Assembly: GCA_002451755.1 (NCBI GenBank)
Contig: DKDF01000057.1
Location: 1-13,217 of the forward strand
DNA length: 13,217 nucleotides
Reading direction: 5' to 3'
From: Ruminococcaceae bacterium UBA6855
GTDB taxonomy: Bacteria > Bacillota > Clostridia > Oscillospirales > Acutalibacteraceae
Position numbers and translations under genes: made by a program. The notes beneath the pieces are model-generated. The model did no database searches. It worked only from the letters and a program-made list of their open reading frames with translations, and had not been told where the DNA came from. Below are positions 5,577-11,968 of the stretch, piece after piece. Every line of letters starts with the position of its first letter. Position 1 is the stretch's first letter.

Positions 5577-7655
5577 TTGGGACTGGCGCGCACTTCAACA
5601 GGAAAGCACAGCATGGACGCAAATACGCCCGCTCTCAAATCTGATCCCGGCGATATAGTGATAGCCCTCGCCGGGAATCCGAACGTCGGCAAAAGCACGG
5701 TGTTCAACGCCCTGACCGGCATGAATCAGCACACCGGCAACTGGACGGGAAAAACAGTCGCCACCGCCTGTGGATCGTTCAGAAAAAACGGAAAGAATCA
5801 TATTCTGGTCGATCTCCCCGGCACATACTCGCTCTTCACGCACTCGGTCGAAGAGGAAGTAGCGCGGGATTTTATACTCAGCGAAAAAGCCGACGCCTGC
5901 ATAGCTGTTTGCGACGCGACATGCATAGAGAGAAATCTGAATCTTGTTTTGCAGATAATTGAGATTACTCCGCGCACCGTAGTTTGCATTAATCTCATGG
6001 ACGAGGCGAAGAGGAAGAAGATATCGGTTGATATTCCCACCCTGTCGCGCGAGCTCGGCGTACCCGTAGTCGGAACGAGCGCGCGCAGCGGCAAGGGGCT
6101 CGACGAGCTGATTAACGCAGTTGATTCAGTAATATCAGAAAAGCCCGCTCCCATAGAGCCTGTGAATTATGAGAGCGGAATCGAAGAAGCAATAAAAATA
6201 CTTACGCCCGCTCTAAGCGAAAAATCAAGCCACCCGCGGCGCGATGCAATGCGGATACTCTCGGGAGAAATTGAAGCTCCCGATGCCGCGCAAGATGCGG
6301 CAAAGCTCACAAACGAAGTAATTGACAGATACGGGCTGACGCAGGAAATGATACGCGACAAAGCGGCGATAGCCACCGTTATGAGAGCTGAAGATATATT
6401 CAAAAAATGCGTCGCAACAAGCGCAAAGCACTCGGCGGCAGACAGAAAGCTCGACCGTATATTCACGGGTCGCGCCGGGATATTCGCCATGCTCCTGCTG
6501 CTCGCCGCCGTACTGTGGCTGACTGTATACGGTGCCAATTATCCGTCAAATCTGCTGTTTTCGGCTTTTGATGCGCTCGGTGTAAAACTGCGGCAATTGC
6601 TATATTTAATAAATGCTCCCGATATTCTGACGAGTGCGCTCATTGACGGAGTATACAGAGTGCTCACCTGGGTCGTCGCTGTCATGCTCCCGCCGATGGC
6701 GATATTCTTTCCGCTGTTCACGCTGCTTGAAGATTCGGGATATCTGCCGAGGGTAGCTTTCAATCTCGACCACAGGTTCAAGAAATCCGGCGCGTGTGGG
6801 AAGCAGGCGCTGACAATGTGCATGGGATTCGGCTGTAATGCGGCGGGAGTTACGGGATGTCGTATAATCGACTCGCCGCGCGAGCGCCTTATGGCAGCGG
6901 TCACAAACGGATTCGTGCCGTGCAACGGGCGATTTCCGACGCTGATATCGCTGATTTCACTGTTTATCGTCGGCGCACTGCCCGCTCCGTTTGACTCGCA
7001 AGCCGGAGCCGCTATGCTGACGGCGCTTATAGTTCTGTCTGTCTTCGCGACCTTTGCGGCGTGTTCCCTGCTTTCAAAAACGATTCTTCGCGGGGTGCCG
7101 TCGTCATTCACACTCGAACTGCCGCCATATCGCCGACCTCAGATAGGCAAAGTTATAGTGCGCTCCGTATTCGACCGCACGCTCTTTGTGCTCGGACGCG
7201 CCGCGGCTGTTGCGGCTCCCGCCGGGCTTATAATATGGATAAGTGCGAACATAAAAATAAGCGGCACAAGTATTTTTTCATATTGTTCTGATTTTCTTGA
7301 CCCGCTCGCGCATCTATTCGGCATGGACGGAGTCATTCTGACTGCATTCATTCTCGGATTTCCCGCAAACGAGACTGTTGTGCCGATAATGCTCATGGGC
7401 TATCTCGCCGACAGCGGCATCTCGCAGACTGACGGCGCTGCACTTCACACACTGCTCACGGCAAACGGCTGGGACATAAAAACAGCCATATGTGTGATAA
7501 TCTTCATGCTTTTCCACTGGCCGTGTTCAACGACGCTGATAACAATAAAAAAAGAGACGGGCAGCATGAAATGGGCTGTTATCGCCGCACTTCTGCCGAC
7601 CGCCGCAGGGCTTATATTATGTTTTGCCGTGTCTCATATTTTCGCGCTGATCTGA
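5577..7655 (+). CDS. feoB: FeoB ferrous iron transporter (GTPase-coupled)
   Basis: 692 residues from TTG 5577, or 680 from the alternative ATG 5613. FeoB imports Fe(II) across the cytoplasmic membrane and carries an N-terminal GTPase. Visible G motifs are GNPNVGKS (33-40), T57 for switch I, DLPG (79-82), NLMD (139-142) and TSA (167-169). A helical linker domain follows to about 290, then a membrane domain with about 8 helices (roughly 300-690). Conserved gate stretches are SGYLPRVAF (387-395), MGFGCNAAGV (416-425) and NGFVPCNGRFPT (444-455), including cysteines C420 and C449. It is the second gene of feoAB. Its last 22 bases overlap, tail to tail, the end of the HAD gene on the other strand. 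The length is a little shorter than E. coli FeoB (773) but normal for Firmicutes. Regulation is probably by the divergent MntR-like protein. Confidence 0.95.
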   Translation: MGLARTSTGKHSMDANTPALKSDPGDIVIALAGNPNVGKSTVFNALTGMNQHTGNWTGKTVATACGSFRKNGKNHILVDLPGTYSLFTHSVEEEVARDFILSEKADACIAVCDATCIERNLNLVLQIIEITPRTVVCINLMDEAKRKKISVDIPTLSRELGVPVVGTSARSGKGLDELINAVDSVISEKPAPIEPVNYESGIEEAIKILTPALSEKSSHPRRDAMRILSGEIEAPDAAQDAAKLTNEVIDRYGLTQEMIRDKAAIATVMRAEDIFKKCVATSAKHSAADRKLDRIFTGRAGIFAMLLLLAAVLWLTVYGANYPSNLLFSAFDALGVKLRQLLYLINAPDILTSALIDGVYRVLTWVVAVMLPPMAIFFPLFTLLEDSGYLPRVAFNLDHRFKKSGACGKQALTMCMGFGCNAAGVTGCRIIDSPRERLMAAVTNGFVPCNGRFPTLISLISLFIVGALPAPFDSQAGAAMLTALIVLSVFATFAACSLLSKTILRGVPSSFTLELPPYRRPQIGKVIVRSVFDRTLFVLGRAAAVAAPAGLIIWISANIKISGTSIFSYCSDFLDPLAHLFGMDGVILTAFILGFPANETVVPIMLMGYLADSGISQTDGAALHTLLTANGWDIKTAICVIIFMLFHWPCSTTLITIKKETGSMKWAVIAALLPTAAGLILCFAVSHIFALI

Positions 7656-8332
7656 GAGAGCAAGCCGGGAACTTCAGAAAGCTCTTTTATTATATAATTC
7701 GGCTTTATGTCGCTGTCGTTTTCTATTCCTTTGGGATTGAACCAAACGGTTGTTATCCCGGCGTTTATGCCGCCTTTTATATCAGAACTCAGACTGTCTC
7801 CGATTATGACCGTCTCGCTGAGCGAGAAATCTGGAATCTCCGCAAAGCAGATATCAAAGAACTGCTTATCAGGCTTGTTGGCGCCGAGGATCTGCGAGAT
7901 AAATATGCCGTCCATATATTTTGCGATTCCGGAGCTTCCTATCCTGCCCTCCTGCACCTTTGCGGTACCGTTTGAGACTATATAGAGTCTATACTTTCCG
8001 TAAAGCTCTTCGAGCAGTTCCGGTGCGCCTGGCATAAAATAGTGGCCGATAGCGAGCATACTTTCATAATATGCAGTCGCCTTTATTGGATCACACTCGA
8101 CGCCTATTCTCTTAAACAGCTCGCGGTAGCGTCCGACTTTGACTTCTTCGCGCGAGATTTCACCGAGTTCGAGGCGCTTCCAGTGGGCTGCGTTTATCTT
8201 ACTGTAGAGAGACAGCGTCTCGTCCGTCGGTTCGACTCCGAAATGCACAAGTGTTTTTGTAAGGGCTATTTTCTCCGCCTTATGAAAATCGAAGAGCGTA
8301 TCATCCAGATCAAAGAGCACATTTCTTATCAT
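7634..8332 (-). CDS. yjjG: HAD-superfamily hydrolase, YjjG-type (pyrimidine) nucleotidase
   Basis: 232 residues with a HAD core: motif I DLDDT (nucleophile D8, acid D10), motif II SNG (120-122), motif III K153 (NKPDK) and motif IV GDSLSSD (178-184). An alpha-helical cap lies between motifs I and II. Layout and length match YjjG-family noncanonical pyrimidine nucleotidases, which remove the phosphate from (often damaged or halogenated) pyrimidine nucleotides. The GDSxxSDIxGGxNAG stretch supports this subfamily. ATG 8332 follows GGAGG by 6 bases. It is transcribed alone, divergent from the lipid kinase, and its end overlaps feoB by 22 bp. Other HAD phosphatases of similar size cannot be excluded, so the symbol is tentative. 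Confidence 0.85.
   Translation of the reverse strand: MIRNVLFDLDDTLFDFHKAEKIALTKTLVHFGVEPTDETLSLYSKINAAHWKRLELGEISREEVKVGRYRELFKRIGVECDPIKATAYYESMLAIGHYFMPGAPELLEELYGKYRLYIVSNGTAKVQEGRIGSSGIAKYMDGIFISQILGANKPDKQFFDICFAEIPDFSLSETVIIGDSLSSDIKGGINAGITTVWFNPKGIENDSDIKPNYIIKELSEVPGLLSQISAKI
7654..7690 (+). terminator. Weak candidate terminator after feoB
   Basis: AGAGC (7657-7661) and GCTCT (7681-7685), extended by G-U and A-U pairs, could form a stem with a 19-base loop followed by TTTAT. It lies within the 3' end of the convergent HAD gene. The stem is short and the loop long, so this is only a possibility; no better terminator is seen for either convergent gene. Confidence 0.25.
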
Positions 8333-8359
8333 CGCAAACCTCCGCGGACTTTTTTGACT

Positions 8360-8368
8360 ATTATAGCA
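8360..8368 (-). promoter_or_regulatory. Extended -10 promoter of the HAD gene
   Basis: On the minus strand TGCTATAAT (8368-8360) is a perfect extended -10 (TGn plus TATAAT) located 28 bases before the start codon. The 6-mer at the -35 position (CTCTAT) is poor, which is usual for extended -10 promoters. Confidence 0.65.
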
Positions 8369-8421
8369 CCGATTTTATTTCTATAGAGTATATATCAGAA
8401 TTTTTTAATGAATATTTTTCG

Positions 8422-8442
8422 TTGTGAGGTACTTGTTCACAA
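8422..8442. repeat. Inverted repeat TTGTGA-N9-TCACAA upstream of the lipid kinase
   Basis: TTGTGA (8422-8427) and TCACAA (8437-8442) are exact reverse complements with a 9-base spacer, in the 178-bp divergent gap between the HAD and lipid kinase genes. The half sites look like Rex or CRP/FNR half sites but the spacing is wrong for either (about 6 expected). No firm promoter for the lipid kinase is visible here; CATAAT at 8477-8482 is a weak candidate -10. Confidence 0.4.
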
Positions 8443-8510
8443 TTTGTTTAAATTCGAGTGGTACGATTGTCGCGGTCATAATATGGGAACACTTGGGAGG
8501 CCGCACAAAA

Positions 8511-9482
8511 ATGAATAATGCAGCAGAAAACGGACGAAAAAAAGCACTTCTGATAGTCAATCCCTGCGCGGGAAAGAACAGAACGAGATCGGATCTCGGT
8601 GAGATAGTCAACGCCTTTCCGGACGGTGTTTTTGACTTCACCATCAAATACACCACCTGCCAGGGCGACGCAGTGAATATAGCGCGTGACTTTGCCGAGG
8701 GACACGACCTTGTTATCTGCTGCGGCGGAGACGGCACACTCAACGAGACTATAAACGGACTGATGAACGCGGGAATAAATATTCCGATAGGCTATCTGCC
8801 GATGGGTTCGACAAACGACCTTGCAGTGACACTCGGAATACCGACAAAGCTCAACGAAGCCGCCGAGCTTATCGCTTCGGGACACACTAACGGATACGAT
8901 GTCGGCGACTACAACGGACATCAGTTTTCATATGTCGCCTGCTTCGGTCCCGGCACAAAGATATCGTACAGCACCCCGCAGAAGATGAAAAACCTGCTCG
9001 GGTACAGCGCATACATGATAAACGGCTTTTTCCTTCATCTCATCCCCGCTCTCGCCGATGTCAAGCCGAGACATATTAAGATAGAATATGACGGAAATGT
9101 GCTTGAGGACGATTTCTATTTCGGCTCGTTTTCAAATTCGACTTCTGTTGCGGGACTTTTCAAATTTGACAAAGACGACGTCAAGCTTGACGACGGTCAG
9201 TTTGAGCTTCTGCTCGTGCGCAAGCTCTCTAATCCGCTTGCGGCGTTCAACATGCTCCACAGAATAATGAAGCGCGACTTCGACGGCGACTCTCTCATAT
9301 ACATAAAGGCTTCCGAAGTGAAGCTCACATTCGAAAAGCCCGAGATATGGACGCTTGACGGAGAATGCGGCGGCGAAGCAACGCAGGTGAATCTCAAGGT
9401 TCTCCACCGCGCCGTGAACATATTCTCGCCCGAAAATCCGATGTTCTCACACAGGGAAAACAAAGAAGAAGCAACCGTATAA
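8511..9482 (+). CDS. Diacylglycerol/lipid kinase family protein (DagK/YegS type)
   Basis: 323 residues. The family transfers phosphate from ATP to diacylglycerol or a related lipid at the inner face of the membrane. The nucleotide-binding motif GGDGTLNE (72-79), the preceding VNPCAGK (16-22), the conserved GSTNDLA (99-105) and the late DGE (283-285) are all present, in the order typical of the DAGK catalytic fold. No membrane helix is evident, as in DgkB/YegS proteins. ATG 8511 follows GGGAGG by 10 bases; upstream in-frame starts lack a ribosome site. It stands alone, closed by a strong terminator at 9496. In Gram-positives such enzymes recycle diacylglycerol from lipoteichoic acid synthesis, but the substrate here cannot be read from sequence. 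Confidence 0.9.
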   Translation: MNNAAENGRKKALLIVNPCAGKNRTRSDLGEIVNAFPDGVFDFTIKYTTCQGDAVNIARDFAEGHDLVICCGGDGTLNETINGLMNAGINIPIGYLPMGSTNDLAVTLGIPTKLNEAAELIASGHTNGYDVGDYNGHQFSYVACFGPGTKISYSTPQKMKNLLGYSAYMINGFFLHLIPALADVKPRHIKIEYDGNVLEDDFYFGSFSNSTSVAGLFKFDKDDVKLDDGQFELLLVRKLSNPLAAFNMLHRIMKRDFDGDSLIYIKASEVKLTFEKPEIWTLDGECGGEATQVNLKVLHRAVNIFSPENPMFSHRENKEEATV

Positions 9483-9495
9483 CCTCAAAAGTTTT

Positions 9496-9527
9496 ATCCG
9501 CAGACTAAGCTCTGCGGATATTTTTTT
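9496..9527 (+). terminator. Rho-independent terminator of the lipid kinase gene
   Basis: ATCCGCAGA (9496-9504) pairs perfectly with TCTGCGGAT (9511-9519) around a 6-base loop, followed by A and seven T. It starts 14 bp after the TAA. Confidence 0.95.
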
Positions 9528-9544
9528 GTGTTTTTATATTGCTA

Positions 9545-9573
9545 TTGATTTCTTGCGGCTGAGCTATTATAAT
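9545..9573 (+). promoter_or_regulatory. Promoter of the LysR-yfcE operon
   Basis: TTGATT (9545-9550), a 17-base spacer and a perfect TATAAT (9568-9573). The predicted start near 9580 leaves a leader of about 90 bases before the LysR ATG. Confidence 0.75.
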
Positions 9574-9591
9574 GTTGTAGATTTTGCGGCT

Positions 9592-9648
9592 TATATGTGG
9601 TATTATATTTACATATATAGCGTTGCACTCAACCGACCGTATCGTCGG
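9592..9648. repeat. Two inverted repeats in the LysR gene leader
   Basis: TATATGT (9592-9598) and ACATATA (9611-9617) pair over a 12-base spacer, and CCGAC (9633-9637) and GTCGG (9644-9648) over 6 bases. Both lie between the promoter and the ribosome site AGGAGG at 9659. They could be autoregulatory LysR sites or leader hairpins. The arms are short, so chance is possible. Confidence 0.35.
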
Positions 9649-9671
9649 CGGAATCCACAGGAGGACACAGC

Positions 9672-10598
9672 ATGAATCTTGTTCTACTGAAATACGCAGT
9701 TGAAGTGGCTGAGACCGGGTCAATAAACAAAGCTTCCGAGAAGCTCTATGTCAGCCAGCCAAACCTCAGCAGAGCGATAAAGGAGCTCGAAGCGAGCCTC
9801 GGAGTTACCATATTCGACCGAAGCGCGAAGGGAATGGTGCTGACGCCGGACGGCGAAGTTTTCGTGCGTTATGCCCGCTCGATACTCCGTCAGGTCGACG
9901 CTATCGAAGAGGTGTTCAGCAACGGGACGACCGAGAAGAAGAAATTCTCGATATCCGTGCCGAGGGCGAGCTATGTGACCGACGCATTCGCCGAGTTTTC
10001 AAAGCTTCTCGACAAGGACACACCGGTTGAGATATTCTACAAAGAGACCAACTCCATGCGCTCGATGAAAAACATTCTCCAGGATGAATACAAGCTCTGC
10101 ATAATCCGCTATGCCGAGAGCTACGACAAATATTACAAATCAACATTCGATGAAAAGGGGCTCACCTATGAGCTTATAACCGAGTTTCAATATGTTCTGC
10201 TCATGGGCAAGGACAGCACACTCGCAGAGAAAGAGAACATCACCTTCGACGATCTTCGCGACCGCATCGAGATAGCGCACGCCGATCCGTATGTGCCGTC
10301 CCTGCCGCTGTCCGAAGTCAAAAAAGAAGAGCTGCCGGACAATTCGCAAAGGCGCATATTTGTGTTCGAGAGGGCGAGCCAGTTTGAACTGCTCTCGCGC
10401 AATCCCGACACTTTTATGTGGGTCTCCCCCATTCCGCAGGAGCTGCTCGACAGATACGGGCTCATCCAGCGCGTCTGCCCGGAGAACACACGCAAGTATA
10501 AAGATGTGTTGGTTCACCGCAAGGATTATGAGCTGACTGAGCTTGACAATATGTTTATAGAGCAGCTTGTCAAAGCGAAGCGAAAGACTTTCGGATAA
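9672..10598 (+). CDS. LysR-family transcriptional regulator
   Basis: 308 residues, the normal LysR length. Residues 1-60 are the winged helix-turn-helix (AVEVAETGSINKASEKLYVS, then QPNLSRAIKELEASLG and FDRSAKGMVLTPDG), followed by a linker helix (to about 90) and a periplasmic-binding-protein-like effector domain (about 92-300). The ligand cannot be predicted. ATG 9672 follows AGGAGG by 7 bases. The TAA overlaps the ribosome site of the next gene, and yfcE starts 15 bp on, so the two form an operon. No divergent target gene is present; upstream is the terminator of the lipid kinase. Its targets are therefore unknown and may lie elsewhere or include its own operon. Confidence 0.93.
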   Translation: MNLVLLKYAVEVAETGSINKASEKLYVSQPNLSRAIKELEASLGVTIFDRSAKGMVLTPDGEVFVRYARSILRQVDAIEEVFSNGTTEKKKFSISVPRASYVTDAFAEFSKLLDKDTPVEIFYKETNSMRSMKNILQDEYKLCIIRYAESYDKYYKSTFDEKGLTYELITEFQYVLLMGKDSTLAEKENITFDDLRDRIEIAHADPYVPSLPLSEVKKEELPDNSQRRIFVFERASQFELLSRNPDTFMWVSPIPQELLDRYGLIQRVCPENTRKYKDVLVHRKDYELTELDNMFIEQLVKAKRKTFG

Positions 10599-10613
10599 AG
10601 GAGAAACTGTAAA

Positions 10614-11159
10614 ATGAAATGGTTCATAGCATCCGACATTCACGGCAGCGCGTACTACTGCCGCAAGATGCTTGAAAGATACAAAGCCGAGAACGCCGAC
10701 CGCATGCTTCTGCTCGGCGATATACTCTATCACGGTCCGCGAAACGACCTGCCGGAGGGCTATGCGCCCAAAGAGGTCATCGGGATGCTCAATGCGATGA
10801 AAGATGAAATTCTCTGCGTGCGCGGAAACTGCGAAGCTGAAGTCGATCAGATGGTTCTGAAGTTCCCGGTTCTCGCCGACTACGCGATAATAGATCTCGG
10901 GGACAGCATTATTTACGCGACACACGGACATATATACAATGAAAATAATCTTCCGCCGATAAAGAAAGGCGACATTCTTCTGCACGGTCACACGCATATT
11001 CCGAAGTGCGTTGAATATGAAGATTATACATATATGAACCCCGGCTCGGTCTCGATACCGAAAGAGGACAGCCATCACGGCTACATGACGCTCGAAAACA
11101 AAAAATTTGTCTGGAAAGATCTCGTCGGAAACGTCAAAAAAGAGTTCATTTCAGGTTAA
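10614..11159 (+). CDS. yfcE: YfcE-type metallophosphoesterase (phosphodiesterase)
   Basis: 181 residues, close to E. coli YfcE (184). Metal ligands of the calcineurin-like fold are visible: D8 and H10 (SDIHG), D36 (LGD), N72 (RGNCEAEVDQM), H104 (THGH), H126 and H128 (GHTH). The stretches HGPRNDLPEGYAPKEV and NPGSVSIPK also match E. coli YfcE closely, which makes this subfamily call firm. E. coli YfcE is a Mn-dependent phosphodiesterase on artificial substrates; its physiological substrate is not established. ATG 10614 follows AAAGGAG, which overlaps the LysR stop, so translation is probably coupled. The gene ends TAA followed at once by TAG. No clear terminator follows in the 175-bp gap to rex. 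Confidence 0.92.
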   Translation: MKWFIASDIHGSAYYCRKMLERYKAENADRMLLLGDILYHGPRNDLPEGYAPKEVIGMLNAMKDEILCVRGNCEAEVDQMVLKFPVLADYAIIDLGDSIIYATHGHIYNENNLPPIKKGDILLHGHTHIPKCVEYEDYTYMNPGSVSIPKEDSHHGYMTLENKKFVWKDLVGNVKKEFISG

Positions 11160-11221
11160 TAGTGACATAAAAAAACTGAATATCCCCCACTATCTGTAAA
11201 CTATGCCGAATAAAGGTAAAG

Positions 11222-11250
11222 GTATATCGATATCAATAATATCGATATAC
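11222..11250. repeat. Perfect 12-bp-arm inverted repeat between yfcE and rex
   Basis: GTATATCGATAT (11222-11233) and ATATCGATATAC (11239-11250) are exact reverse complements around CAATA. Each arm itself contains the palindrome ATATCGATAT. It lies 85 bp before the rex ATG and upstream of a weak -10-like TAGAAT (11285-11290). No T tract follows on either strand, so it is not a standard terminator. It may be an operator for a palindrome-binding repressor, or a repeated intergenic element. Confidence 0.8.
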
Positions 11251-11334
11251 AAAAGTCGTAATTCCCTTTTACCCCGTTATGCGATAGAATAGTATTGGTC
11301 AGAAGTCAGACTACTACTTTTCGGGAGGTGCAGC

Positions 11335-11946
11335 ATGAAAACTACGGACGTGTCCAGAGCTGCTCTGGGACGCATCCCTGTTTATCTCAAATTTCTTGAG
11401 AGTCTGCCGCAGGATATCGAAACGGTCTCGGCGACAGCGATAGCAAAGGCATTGGGTTTCGGCGAAGTTCAGGTTCGAAAGGATCTCGGAGCGATATGCG
11501 GCTCCGGCAAGCCGAGAGTCGGTTACACCGTAACCGACCTCAAAGAAAGCCTTGAAAGCCTCATTGACAGCCGCAACGGCAAAACGGTGATAGTCGGCGC
11601 GGGAAAGCTCGGGAGAGCGCTGCTCGACTACGGCGGATTTTCCGACTACGGGCTTGACATTCTCGCGGCGTTCGACACGGATGTTTCGCAGAATAACGCA
11701 AGCGGAAAGCCGATACTGCCGATCGACGGACTGCACGATTTCTGCAAAGAAAACAATGTCAGCATCGGAGTCATTGCAGTGCCGGCAACGGCGGCGCAGA
11801 AAGTATGCGACAAGCTCTGTCAAAGCGGCATAAAAGCCATAATGAGCTTTGCACCGTGCAAACTCACCGCACCCGATGGCGTAGCGATCCAATATGAAAA
11901 CATGGCTCTCTCGCTCGCACACCTGAAAACACAGATAAAACAGTAA
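11335..11946 (+). CDS. rex: Rex, redox-sensing transcriptional repressor
   Basis: 203 residues. Rex binds DNA when NAD+ is high and leaves it when NADH rises, switching on fermentative genes. Residues 1-75 form the winged helix (SRAALGRIPVYLKFLE, then QVRKDLGAICGSGKPRVGY). Residues 80-200 are the Rossmann NAD(H) domain with VGAGKLGRALLDY (87-99) and AAFD (111-114), where D114 marks the end of the second strand. ATG 11335 follows GGGAGG by 6 bases. The adhE-like gene starts 22 bp after its TAA, so the pair is probably co-transcribed, giving a local redox feedback. No canonical Rex box (TTGTTAA or TTGTGAA half sites at N4 spacing) is seen upstream. Confidence 0.95.
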   Translation: MKTTDVSRAALGRIPVYLKFLESLPQDIETVSATAIAKALGFGEVQVRKDLGAICGSGKPRVGYTVTDLKESLESLIDSRNGKTVIVGAGKLGRALLDYGGFSDYGLDILAAFDTDVSQNNASGKPILPIDGLHDFCKENNVSIGVIAVPATAAQKVCDKLCQSGIKAIMSFAPCKLTAPDGVAIQYENMALSLAHLKTQIKQ

Positions 11947-11968
11947 ACCGTTTAGGGGGATAAAAATC

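Noticed and set aside
8422..8442. TTGTGA...TCACAA considered as a Rex operator
   Set aside because: Rex boxes are about 18 bp with 6 bases between these half sites; here there are 9, which puts the half sites out of register on the helix.
10140..11078. A 312-codon minus-strand open frame across the end of the LysR gene and yfcE
   Set aside because: It is antisense to two clearly identified genes, crosses their boundary, and shows no domain or ribosome site.
11222..11250. The 12-bp-arm dyad considered as the terminator of yfcE
   Set aside because: It is AT-rich with no T tract after it on either strand, so it does not meet the rho-independent pattern.
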